Below are positions 16,173 through 23,715 of a stretch of 64,000 nucleotides of DNA, piece by piece; positions within the stretch are counted from its first letter, which is position 1; every line of letters starts with the position of its first letter. This DNA comes from Defluviimonas aquaemixtae (lineage in GTDB: Bacteria > Pseudomonadota > Alphaproteobacteria > Rhodobacterales > Rhodobacteraceae). Made by a program: the position numbers and the translations under genes. Location: assembly GCF_900302475.1 (NCBI RefSeq), contig NZ_OMOQ01000002.1, positions 310,001-374,000 on the forward strand. The letters are read 5' to 3'. The notes below the pieces were generated by a model. It ran no database searches. It saw only the letters and a program-made list of their open reading frames with translations, and was not told where the DNA came from.

Positions 16173-17168
16173 ATGTACAGTCAGGGTCTGATCGGCGCCG
16201 ACGGGCGGACCGAAGAGACGGAGGAGTTCCTTGCGGCCTTCCAGGCGCGTATCGACGCCGAGGAAAAGATCGAGCCGAAGGACGCGATGCCCGAGGGCTA
16301 TCGCCGCACGCTGGTGCGCCAGATCGGCCAGCACGCGCATTCCGAGATCGTCGGCATGCTGCCCGAGGGCAACTGGATCACCCGCGCGCCGTCCTTGAAG
16401 CGCAAGGCGGTGCTGCTGGCCAAGGTGCAGGACGAGGCGGGACACGGGCTCTATCTCTATTGCGCGGCCGAGACGCTCGGCGTGACACGCGACGAGATGA
16501 CCGAGGAGCTTCTGGCCGGGAAGGCCAAGTATTCCTCGATCTTCAATTATCCGACGCTGACTTGGGCCGATATAGGCGCGATCGGCTGGCTCGTGGACGG
16601 CGCGGCGATCATGAACCAGATTCCCTTGTGCCGCTGTTCCTTCGGGCCCTATGCCCGCGCGATGATCCGCATCTGCAAGGAGGAGTCGTTCCACCAGAGG
16701 CAGGGCTTCGAGATCATGCTGACGCTGTGCCGTGGCACGGAGGCGCAGAGGGCGATGGCGCAGGATGCGCTCGACCGCTGGTGGTGGCCCTCGCTGATGA
16801 TGTTCGGGCCGCATGACGCCGACAGCCCCCATACCGAGCAGTCGATGACCTGGAAGATCAAGCGGTTCACGAATGACGAGTTGAGACAGAAGTTCATCGA
16901 CGCGACGGTGCCTCAGGCGGAGTATCTTGGGCTGACGGTGCCCGATCCGGAGCTGCGCTGGGATGAAACGCTGAACGAGGGCCGCGGCGGCTATCGTCAC
17001 GGGTCGATCGACTGGGACGAGTTCTGGCGCGTGGTGGAGGGCGAAGGCCCGATGGCGCGCGACCGGATCGCGGCGCGGAAGAAGGCCTGGGACGACGGCG
17101 CCTGGGTACGCGAGGCGGCCCTGGCCCATGCGGCGAAGCGCGCCGCGCGGAACGTCGCGGCGGAATAG
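16173..17168 (+). CDS. paaA: 1,2-phenylacetyl-CoA epoxidase, catalytic subunit A
   Basis: 331 aa ferritin-like di-iron oxygenase subunit that epoxidises the ring of phenylacetyl-CoA. Di-iron ligand motifs: HSEIVG (E58), [13 protein letters not shown] (E88, H91) and [14 protein letters not shown] further on. The start [12 protein letters not shown] has AGGAGG upstream. It heads paaABCDE, all on one strand; a 69-bp gap to paaB contains a repeated hairpin element, unlike the tight overlaps further down. The rest of the pathway (paaG, paaZ, paaJ, paaK) is not in the window. Confidence 0.95.
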   Translation: MYSQGLIGADGRTEETEEFLAAFQARIDAEEKIEPKDAMPEGYRRTLVRQIGQHAHSEIVGMLPEGNWITRAPSLKRKAVLLAKVQDEAGHGLYLYCAAETLGVTRDEMTEELLAGKAKYSSIFNYPTLTWADIGAIGWLVDGAAIMNQIPLCRCSFGPYARAMIRICKEESFHQRQGFEIMLTLCRGTEAQRAMAQDALDRWWWPSLMMFGPHDADSPHTEQSMTWKIKRFTNDELRQKFIDATVPQAEYLGLTVPDPELRWDETLNEGRGGYRHGSIDWDEFWRVVEGEGPMARDRIAARKKAWDDGAWVREAALAHAAKRAARNVAAE

Positions 17169-17180
17169 GCGGCGAGCGAC

Positions 17181-17230
17181 CCGGGGGTTTCACACCCCCG
17201 GACCCCCGTGAGGTATTTTCAAACAGAAGA
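17181..17230 (+). repeat. Intergenic GC-hairpin element, copy B, inside the paa operon
   Basis: CCGGGGGT (17181-17188) and ACCCCCGG (17194-17201) form an 8-bp stem with loop TTCAC, then GACCCCCGTGAGGTATTTTCAAACAGAAG. Nearly identical to 4073-4120. It fills the paaA-paaB gap and provides the A/G-rich tract used as the paaB ribosome site, so it may modulate the relative amounts of PaaA and PaaBCDE. Confidence 0.65.
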
Positions 17231-17237
17231 AGAGAAC

Positions 17238-17519
17238 ATGGCAGAAACACCGCTTTGGGAAGTGTTTATCCGGCCCCGGAACGGGCTGGCGCACAAGCAT
17301 GTGGGATCGCTCCACGCCGCCGATGCCGTAATGGCATTGCAGGCGGCGCGGGACGTCTACACGCGGCGCGGCGAGGGCAATTCGATCTGGGTCGTACCGT
17401 CGGCGGCGATCACGGCCTCTGACCCTGACCATGCCGACGAGATGTTCGCGCCGACGGGTGACAAGATCTACCGCCATCCGACCTTCTACGAGGTCCCGGA
17501 CGAAGTGGGGCACATGTGA
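17238..17519 (+). CDS. paaB: 1,2-phenylacetyl-CoA epoxidase, subunit B
   Basis: 93 aa, normal for PaaB, the small subunit required for electron transfer and assembly of the epoxidase. Typical sequence: PLWEVFIRPRNGLAHKHVGSLH near the start (residues 5-26), ALQAARDVYTRRGEGNSIWVV, and the end DPDHADEMFAPTGDKIYRHPTFYEVP in part. Its start lies just after repeat copy B with an AGAAGAAG tract as ribosome site. The stop overlaps the paaC start (TGATG or GTGA). Confidence 0.93.
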   Translation: MAETPLWEVFIRPRNGLAHKHVGSLHAADAVMALQAARDVYTRRGEGNSIWVVPSAAITASDPDHADEMFAPTGDKIYRHPTFYEVPDEVGHM

Positions 17520-18262
17520 TGGTCCACGAGGCGCTTCTGGAAGTCGCGGACGACTGTCTGGTGCTCGGTCACCGGCTGTCGGAGTGGTGCGGCCACGCGC
17601 CGATGCTGGAGGAGGATCTGGCGCTGCCAAACATGGCGCTGGATTTGATCGGAGCGGCGCGCGGGCTTTATGCGCGGGCGGGAGAGATCGAGGGCAGAGG
17701 GCGAGGCGAGGACGATTTCGCGTATTTCCGCGGTGAGCGGGAGTATCGCAACTGCCTGCTCGTCGAGCGGCCGAACGGCGACTTCGCGGCGACGATGCTG
17801 CGTCAGCTCTACTTCGCCGCGTTCATGGAGCCGTATTGGCGCGCGGCCATGTCGAGCGCGGACGAGGCGCTGCGCGGGATTGCCGGGAAGGCGGTGAAGG
17901 AGGTCGCCTATCACGTCCGCCATGCCGGGGAATGGGTGATCCGGCTGGGCGACGGGACGGAGGAGAGCGCGGCGCGGCTGGCCCGCGCGGTCGATGCGCT
18001 GCACCGCTACACGGGGGAGTTGTTCGAGAGCTCACTGGCGGCGCGGGCCGCCGAGGCGGCGGGTGTCTTACCGGTCCGGGCGGAGATCTACGCGGATTGG
18101 GATCGGTTGATCGGGACCGTCTTCGCCGAAGCGCGGCTTACGCTGCCCGACGGCGTCCACATGCAGTCGGGCGGCCGCGCGGGACTGCATGGCGAGGATC
18201 TGGGGCATCTACTGGCCGAGATGCAATCGGTCGCGCGCGTCCATCGGGGGGCGGTCTGGTGA
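17519..18262 (+). CDS. paaC: 1,2-phenylacetyl-CoA epoxidase, structural subunit C
   Basis: 247 aa ferritin-like protein that pairs with PaaA but lacks full di-iron ligation. Visible family features: DDCLVLGHRLSEWCGHAPMLEEDLALPNMALDLIGAA, of which HRLSEWCGHAP and LEEDLALPNMALD are diagnostic, and KAVKEVAYHVRHAGEWVIRLGDG in part. The ATG at 17519 or the GTG at 17516 both overlap the paaB stop. The stop overlaps the paaD GTG start by 4 bp, so coupling is tight. Confidence 0.93.
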   Translation: MVHEALLEVADDCLVLGHRLSEWCGHAPMLEEDLALPNMALDLIGAARGLYARAGEIEGRGRGEDDFAYFRGEREYRNCLLVERPNGDFAATMLRQLYFAAFMEPYWRAAMSSADEALRGIAGKAVKEVAYHVRHAGEWVIRLGDGTEESAARLARAVDALHRYTGELFESSLAARAAEAAGVLPVRAEIYADWDRLIGTVFAEARLTLPDGVHMQSGGRAGLHGEDLGHLLAEMQSVARVHRGAVW

Positions 18263-18735
18263 GCGGCGACCTTACTCACGTGGCCGAGATCGCCGGTTCC
18301 GTGCCTGACCCGGAGATCCCCGTGGTGACGGTCGCCGATCTCGGCATCCTGCGCGGGGTCGCGGAGGAGGAGGGCAAGATCGTAGTGCGCCTGTCGCCGA
18401 CCTATTCCGGCTGTCCTGCGGTGGTGGCGATCGAACTCGCCGTCGAGGCGGCGCTGCGTGAGGCGGGCATCGAGGCGCGGATCGAGCGCGTGCTGGCGCC
18501 TGCCTGGACCACCGACTGGATCAGCGCGGAAGGGCGCGAGAAGCTTCGCGCCTATGGCATCGCGCCGCCGGTCGCGGGCGGCAGGGCGTCGCTCTTCACC
18601 GCGCCGGTCGTCGCCTGCCCGCGCTGCGGATCGGAGGCGACGGAACGGGTCAGCGAGTTCGGCTCGACCGCCTGCAAGGCGCTTTACCGCTGCTCGGAGT
18701 GCTCCGAGCCGTTCGACTACTTCAAGTGCATCTGA
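18259..18735 (+). CDS. paaD: Phenylacetate degradation protein PaaD (DUF59/MIP18 family)
   Basis: 158 aa, GTG start at 18259 within the GTGA overlap with paaC. The N-terminal half is a DUF59 domain: VPDPEIPVVTVADLGILRGV and SPTYSGCPAVVAIE with its conserved Cys. The C-terminal half has a zinc-ribbon-like pair of Cys motifs, CPRCGS and CSECSEPFDYFKCI. PaaD is thought to help mature the iron centres of the epoxidase. It is followed after 9 bp by paaE. Confidence 0.92.
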   Translation: MSGDLTHVAEIAGSVPDPEIPVVTVADLGILRGVAEEEGKIVVRLSPTYSGCPAVVAIELAVEAALREAGIEARIERVLAPAWTTDWISAEGREKLRAYGIAPPVAGGRASLFTAPVVACPRCGSEATERVSEFGSTACKALYRCSECSEPFDYFKCI

Positions 18736-18744
18736 GGGGCGGGC

Positions 18745-19794
18745 ATGGCGTTTCATGAGCTGGCGATCCGTGAGGTCGGGCCGGAGACGGCAGAGGCGGT
18801 CCGGATCATCTTCGATCTGCCCGGGCCGCTCCGCGACGCCTTCGCCTTCGAGCCGGGCCAACACCTGACGCTGCGGGCCACGGTCGACGGGCAGGACGTC
18901 CGCCGGTCCTACTCCATCGCCTCGGGCCCCGGCGAGGCCCTGTCGGTCGGGGTGAAGCATCTTCGCGGCGGGGCGTTTTCGGAATTCGCCCGGGGGCTGA
19001 GGCCCGGCGACCGGCTTCAGGTGATGGCGCCGGAGGGGCGGTTCTTCTGGCGCGGCGAGTGCGACGTCCTGCTCATCGCGGCGGGGTCGGGGATCACGCC
19101 GATGATGGCGATTGCGGCGGCGGCACTGAAGGCGGGCGGCCTCGTGACGCTTGTCTACGGCAACCGAAGCGTCGAGACGATCATGTTCCGCGCCGCGCTC
19201 GACGCGCTCAAGGACCGATACATGGGCCGGTTCTCCGTGATCCATGTGCTGAGCCGGGAGTTTCAGGACGTGGAACTGCTGAACGGCCGGATCGACGCGG
19301 AGAAGCTCGCGGCGCTGGCGGCGGCGGGGGTGATCGACCCGAAGGGGGCTAAGGGCGTCTTCCTCTGCGGGCCGGGCGGGATGATCGAGACGCTGTCGGC
19401 GGGGCTCGCGGCGATGGGCGTCGCGCCGGAGCGCATCCATCAGGAACATTTCACCCCGTCGGGCGACGCGCCTCGTACGCCGTCTAAGGCAGCGGAGGCG
19501 GTGGCGGCGAAGGGCGCGGCGGTGGAGGTCGTGCACGATGGGCGGCGGCGCGCGTTCCGCTACGAGGACAAGGATACCGGCATCATCGACGCGGCGGCGC
19601 GGCAGGGGGTGGACCTGCCGTGGTCGTGCCACGGCGGGATGTGCTGCACCTGCCGCTGCAAGGTGGTGGAGGGCCAGGCCGAGATGGCGGTGAACTATTC
19701 GCTCGAGCCGTGGGAGATCGAGGCGGGCTACACGCTCGCCTGCCAGTCGCGGCCGGTGACCGAGAAGCTGGTCCTGGACTTCGACGCGGCTTGA
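18745..19794 (+). CDS. paaE: 1,2-phenylacetyl-CoA epoxidase reductase subunit E
   Basis: 349 aa flavin/iron-sulfur reductase that passes electrons from NADPH to PaaA. Domains in order: ferredoxin-reductase-like FAD domain with RRSYSIAS (~53-60); NAD(P) domain with LIAAGSGITPMMAI and CGPGGMIE; C-terminal plant-type [2Fe-2S] domain with the pattern C-x4-C-x2-C-x29-C beginning at PWSCHGGMC. Length and order match PaaE. It is the last gene of the paa set; a methyltransferase follows after 31 bp and may be co-transcribed. Confidence 0.94.
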   Translation: MAFHELAIREVGPETAEAVRIIFDLPGPLRDAFAFEPGQHLTLRATVDGQDVRRSYSIASGPGEALSVGVKHLRGGAFSEFARGLRPGDRLQVMAPEGRFFWRGECDVLLIAAGSGITPMMAIAAAALKAGGLVTLVYGNRSVETIMFRAALDALKDRYMGRFSVIHVLSREFQDVELLNGRIDAEKLAALAAAGVIDPKGAKGVFLCGPGGMIETLSAGLAAMGVAPERIHQEHFTPSGDAPRTPSKAAEAVAAKGAAVEVVHDGRRRAFRYEDKDTGIIDAAARQGVDLPWSCHGGMCCTCRCKVVEGQAEMAVNYSLEPWEIEAGYTLACQSRPVTEKLVLDFDAA

Positions 19795-19825
19795 CCCTGC
19801 GCGGCCGGGATGGCGGGATGAGGTC

Positions 19826-20455
19826 ATGACAGACGACGAACACGATCTCGACGGCGCCTACGCGCTGAGGACGCCTGCGGATTCGGTGCGCTACTACCGC
19901 GACTGGGCGGCTAGCTACGACAGCGATTTCGCCGAGGCGATGAGCTACCAGAGCCCTGCGGTAATCGCCGCCGCCTATGTGGCGCTGGGCGGTCAGGGGC
20001 CGGTTCTCGACGTTGGCGCGGGGACCGGGCTGGTCGGCGAGTCGCTGGCGGAGGCGGGGATCGGTCCGGTCGACGGGCTCGACATATCGGCCGAGATGCT
20101 GGAGACGGCGGCGGAGAAGGGCGTCTACCGGCGGACGATCGTGGGCGACCTGACCCGGGAACTGGCCCTCGGCGACGCCGCCTATGCGGGCTGCGTGAGC
20201 GCGGGAACGTTCACGACCGGCCATGTCGGGCCTGAGGCGTTCGACGAGCTATTGAGGGTGACGCGGCCCGGTGGGATCTTCGCGGTCACGGTCCATGGCG
20301 TGTTCTACGAGACGGCCGGGTTCGCCGCACATTTCGCCGGGCTGGCCGACCGGATCGCCGGGTTCAGGACCGAGCCGTTCCGGATCTACGGGCCGGGCGC
20401 GGAGGGCGAGCACCGGGATGACAGCGGCTGGGTCGTGAGTTTCCGGAAGTCGTAG
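19826..20455 (+). CDS. Class I SAM-dependent methyltransferase
   Basis: 209 aa. SAM-binding motif I is VLDVGAGTGLVGESL (~55-69), with VDGLDISAEMLETA as the acidic loop and GTFTTGHVGPEAFDELLRVTRPGG (in part) as the post-motif region; this resembles methyltransferases of the Williams-Beuren/UbiE-like group. Substrate unknown. It sits 31 bp after paaE, so it may share the paa transcript, but it is not a known phenylacetate gene. Its stop is 3 bp from that of the convergent sulfotransferase gene. Confidence 0.85.
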   Translation: MTDDEHDLDGAYALRTPADSVRYYRDWAASYDSDFAEAMSYQSPAVIAAAYVALGGQGPVLDVGAGTGLVGESLAEAGIGPVDGLDISAEMLETAAEKGVYRRTIVGDLTRELALGDAAYAGCVSAGTFTTGHVGPEAFDELLRVTRPGGIFAVTVHGVFYETAGFAAHFAGLADRIAGFRTEPFRIYGPGAEGEHRDDSGWVVSFRKS

Positions 20456-20458
20456 CGA

Positions 20459-21514
20459 TCAGGAGCTCGCGGCTTCCGCCGCTGCGGGGGCATCCGGCGT
20501 GAGCGCCGCGAATCCGCGCGCCTCGAGCCGGTCATGCAGCTCGGCGGCCTCGCGGGCGAGGTCGGCATCGTGCGTTTCGGGGTCCTTGTCGCTCACCCGC
20601 CGAAGCTCTGCAGCCGGGCCGGCCTTCACCCCGATGCGGCGCGCGATTGCCTGCCAGATCGCGGGATCGGCAGAGAGCGCCTCATACGGCACGAAGCAGA
20701 CGTTGTTCGCCTCCGCCTCGGTGCGGTCGAGCGCGGAATAGGCCGCGACCCACAGCCGAAGCCAGTAGTCCATGCCGTCCGGATCGCCCTCGGGCCGCGC
20801 GCCGAAGAGAAAGGGCCGGTGGGTCGCGCCGAATTCGTGGTGGCCGAGCCAGGTCATGTAGTCGCGTGTGAAGGGATCGGCGTCGCGGAAGCGGCGGTGC
20901 TGGCCCAAGAGGCTCGCGGCGTGGGCGAGCGGCTGGCGGAGCGGCACGAGGAACTGCGCCTCGGGCATCGCGCGGGCGAGCGCGCCGAGGCGCAGGATGT
21001 TGTTGTTGTTCTTCGAGACATAGCGCCAGCGGTCGGTCCTGAGCAAAACCAGCCGGATAAGATCGCGGTAGCCGTCGATGAGCTCCTCGGTTGGCTCGTG
21101 CGGCTTCAGCCCATCGGCGCCGATATAGGCGGCGCCGTCGAACATCCGCCAGTAGACCTCGTCGAGCGCTTCGGGGCTTTGGGTGTCGACCTCGATCCCG
21201 TCGCCATGCGCGCGCTCGGCCTTCTTGCCCGGCGTCCGGCCCTTGCGGCTGATCTTCGCCCAGAGATTGGGGGCGAGCACGAAGGGCATGTCGGCATAGG
21301 TGAGCGAGCCGAAGGCGCCCGTCCGGTGGATCTCGCGCATGAGAATCGTCGTGCCGGCACGTGCCAGCCCGGTGACGAAAACGTGCCGGCCGTTGTCCTC
21401 GGGCGCGACTTTCAGATACATCCCGCGCTCGATGTCGTGCAGCATCTCGGCCCGCATCGGGGACGCGAGCGCGAGCCTGTGCAGCATACGGTCGAGCGCG
21501 GAATAGTCAGGCAC
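20459..21514 (-). CDS. Sulfotransferase family protein
   Basis: 351 aa with a GTG start. The 5'-phosphosulfate-binding loop is VFVTGLARAGTTILMREIH (~46-64), followed later by WRYVSKNNNNILRL, equivalent to the PAPS 3'-phosphate-binding region, and PEAQFLVPLRQPLAHAASL. The acceptor is unknown; such genes in marine Rhodobacteraceae often act on surface glycans or lipids. It overlaps the upstream small membrane-protein gene by 8 bp, so three genes (22118 to 20459) form an operon. Confidence 0.82.
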   Translation of the reverse strand: MPDYSALDRMLHRLALASPMRAEMLHDIERGMYLKVAPEDNGRHVFVTGLARAGTTILMREIHRTGAFGSLTYADMPFVLAPNLWAKISRKGRTPGKKAERAHGDGIEVDTQSPEALDEVYWRMFDGAAYIGADGLKPHEPTEELIDGYRDLIRLVLLRTDRWRYVSKNNNNILRLGALARAMPEAQFLVPLRQPLAHAASLLGQHRRFRDADPFTRDYMTWLGHHEFGATHRPFLFGARPEGDPDGMDYWLRLWVAAYSALDRTEAEANNVCFVPYEALSADPAIWQAIARRIGVKAGPAAELRRVSDKDPETHDADLAREAAELHDRLEARGFAALTPDAPAAAEAASS

Positions 21515-21878
21515 GCGCCACCTTCAGCCTGAGCCAGATATAGAGGATCGAGCCAATGCAGAGGACCGCGATGACCGCCGGCCGCATCAGCGCCGCCACC
21601 CAGGCCGACATGCCGCCGGGAAAGATGAGACCGAGCGCGGCGACCGGCAGAAGCGCGAGGCACAGCATCGCGAAGAACTGGACCGATCCCTTGCCGATCA
21701 CCCAGGCGTAGGAGGGCAGAATCTTTTCCTTCCAGTGATCCGAGATGCGCTTGGACGTCAGCACGCGGCTGGACTTGCGCGATGTTTCGGTGACGCGGCG
21801 GATTACGGGAATGAGCGGCAGGCGCAGAAACGCCTCGCTCGCAAGCGCCGCAGCAACGAGAACATAGATCCAGATCAT
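21507..21878 (-). CDS. Small integral membrane protein, unknown
   Basis: 123 aa. Hydrophobic segments are at ~2-18, ~68-90 and ~98-118, with a basic, Ser/Arg/Lys-rich region between (TETSRKSSRVLTSKRISDHWKEK). I do not recognise a family. It starts immediately after the stop of the upstream 79-aa gene (TAAATG) and overlaps the sulfotransferase gene, so it probably works with that enzyme, for example as a membrane anchor or export partner; this is inference from gene order. Confidence 0.65.
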   Translation of the reverse strand: MIWIYVLVAAALASEAFLRLPLIPVIRRVTETSRKSSRVLTSKRISDHWKEKILPSYAWVIGKGSVQFFAMLCLALLPVAALGLIFPGGMSAWVAALMRPAVIAVLCIGSILYIWLRLKVARA

Positions 21879-22118
21879 TTATTCGGCAGGCTTGCCCGGC
21901 TGGGACGACTTTTCCGCCCGCGCCTTGCGCCCCTTCATCATCCGCTTGATCGGATAGTAGAGTACCGCGACGATGGCGAGAAATACGGAGCCGAGAACGC
22001 CGATGACGGCGGCGATCGCCCCGGCACCAACGCCGGGTCCGATATAGGCCATGGCTGCGCTGGGCAGCGTGGCAATTGTCAGTGTGAAAATGATGATGCT
22101 GGAAATGGTCTTGGTCAT
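21879..22118 (-). CDS. Small membrane protein with signal-like N-terminus and glycine-rich transmembrane segment
   Basis: 79 aa. The N-terminus (MTKTISSIIIFTLTIATLPSAAMA) resembles a signal peptide with an AMA cleavage site, then YIGPGVGAGAIAAVIGVLGS and a hydrophobic stretch leading into YYPIKRMMKGRK. The start at 22118 is preferred (GGAAAG upstream) over a GTG at 22139 without ribosome site. The YIGPG-GAG motif recurs in small proteins next to polysaccharide or sulfotransferase genes in related bacteria as far as I recall; function unknown. First gene of the sulfotransferase operon. Confidence 0.6.
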   Translation of the reverse strand: MTKTISSIIIFTLTIATLPSAAMAYIGPGVGAGAIAAVIGVLGSVFLAIVAVLYYPIKRMMKGRKARAEKSSQPGKPAE

Positions 22119-22376
22119 GAGATTTTTCTTTCCGGTCACAAGTCAAACGTTTCGCTCCGGGGCGGACCCCCGGCACGTCCAGCGACACAATGCCAGAAAC
22201 CGGGCCGGCACGCCAAGGATTCGAACGCCGCGTGCGCCAGAAATCCGCGATGATATCCGCCGAACGCCTGCCAAAGCGCCAAAATGAGCAACTTTGTTGC
22301 GAATCGGTCGAGCGGATTTCTCCCTTGGCAGGCGGCGACCGCCGTGGCCAAATGGCCGCCCGAGAGGGAAGGCGAT

Positions 22377-22670
22377 ATGACCAAACCCGTGATCTCCATC
22401 ACGTATTGCCGCCAGTGCAACTGGCTTTTACGCGCCGGCTGGATGGCGCAGGAGCTGTTGTCGACGTTCGGGGAGGACCTCGGCGGCGTCACGCTGATTC
22501 CGGGCACTGGCGGAATTTTCGAGATCCGGCTCGGCGACCGGCTCATCTGGGAGCGCAAGACCGACGGCGGATTTCCAGACGCGGCAGAACTGAAGCAGCG
22601 CGTGCGCGACGTGCTCGATCCTGGCCGCGATCTTGGCCATGCGGACCGCGCCCGCGAGACAAAGGGTTAA
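22377..22670 (+). CDS. SelT/SelW/SelH-family thioredoxin-like protein (Cys form)
   Basis: 97 aa. Starts TKPVISITYCRQCNWLLRAGWMAQEL: the beta1-CxxC-helix start of Rdx proteins, with Cys in both positions (CRQC) and no in-frame TGA for selenocysteine. GTGGIFEIRLGDRLIWERK and the late FPDAAELKQRVRD match the family. Likely a redox-active cytoplasmic protein; partner unknown. GAGAGGGA upstream of the ATG. It is 3 bp from the ClpP-fold proteinase gene, so the two are co-transcribed. Confidence 0.85.
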   Translation: MTKPVISITYCRQCNWLLRAGWMAQELLSTFGEDLGGVTLIPGTGGIFEIRLGDRLIWERKTDGGFPDAAELKQRVRDVLDPGRDLGHADRARETKG

Positions 22671-22673
22671 GCG

Positions 22674-23513
22674 ATGGATTTCTCGATCTCGGACGCGCTC
22701 TGGCTTGTCCTGATTCTCTCGATCGTCCAACCGCTCATCGCGCGCAAGCTGACCGACATTCAGCGCTTGTCGATGATCTCGCGGTTCGAGAAAAAGCGCG
22801 GCAGCCGCGTGATCGCGATGGTGCACCGGCAGGAGACGATGCGCCTTCTGGGCTTTCCTATCGTGCGCTACATCGACATTCAGGACAGCGAGGACGTGCT
22901 GCGCGCGATCCGCATGACGGATGACGACATGCCCCTCGACATCGTGCTTCACACGCCTGGCGGACTGGTTCTGGCGGCGCTTCAGATCGCCCGCGCAGTC
23001 GAGGCGCACAACGGCAAGGTCACGGTCTTCGTGCCGCATCACGCGATGTCGGGCGGCACCCTTATCGCGATGGCGGCGGATGAAATCGTGATGTGCGAGC
23101 ATTCCGTCCTCGGCCCGATCGACCCGCAGATCGGCCAGCTCCCCGCGGCCTCGATCATCAAGGCGGTGGAGGCGAAACCGGTGGCCGAGCTTGACGACGA
23201 GACGCTGATCCTAGCCGATGTCGGCCGCAAGGCGCTCGACCAGGTAATCCGGGCGGCAACGAAGCTGCTTGCCGTCCGGATGCCGAGAGGGGAGGCGGAG
23301 GCGCTGGCGCTCAAGCTCGCCTCGGGGACATGGACGCACGACTATCCGATCCCGGCGGAGGAGGCGGCGGCGCTGGGCCTGCCGGTCTCGACCGAGATGC
23401 CCGATGAGGTTCTGACGCTGATGACGCTCTATCCGCAGCCGATCCGGCATTCGGGCGGCGTCGAATACCTTCCCGGACCCCGCGAACGGCCGGACAAGAG
23501 GCGGAAGGCCTGA
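22674..23513 (+). CDS. Serine dehydrogenase proteinase (SDH_sah) family, ClpP-fold
   Basis: 279 aa. One N-terminal hydrophobic segment (~9-23) suggests a membrane anchor. The ClpP/SppA-like core follows: DIVLHTPGGLVLAALQIARA (~89-108) forms the oxyanion region, HHAMSGGTLIAMAADEIVM contains the likely nucleophile S126, and LGPIDPQIGQLPAASI is diagnostic of this family. The name comes from early work and the true substrate is unclear. It directly follows the SelW-like gene (3 bp). Confidence 0.85.
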   Translation: MDFSISDALWLVLILSIVQPLIARKLTDIQRLSMISRFEKKRGSRVIAMVHRQETMRLLGFPIVRYIDIQDSEDVLRAIRMTDDDMPLDIVLHTPGGLVLAALQIARAVEAHNGKVTVFVPHHAMSGGTLIAMAADEIVMCEHSVLGPIDPQIGQLPAASIIKAVEAKPVAELDDETLILADVGRKALDQVIRAATKLLAVRMPRGEAEALALKLASGTWTHDYPIPAEEAAALGLPVSTEMPDEVLTLMTLYPQPIRHSGGVEYLPGPRERPDKRRKA

Positions 23514-23715
23514 ACCGCCGCCGCGAGCCAATTTCGATCTGCCATTCGTTCGGGCGATGCGCCGGCTCGGCCTTGCGGCGGTCGGGGCGATCTGGCACGT
23601 TTCGGCATGGAACGTCCTTGCCCGATCCCGAGACCTGCACCGATCTGCACACCGGCGCGGAGAGCCGGCGGCGAGCGGTTGCGCCCGGCGCCGGCATGAC
23701 GAGGATACCAGCCCC

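Noticed and set aside
22377..22670. Possible selenoprotein
   Set aside because: The redox motif is CRQC with ordinary Cys codons and there is no in-frame TGA.
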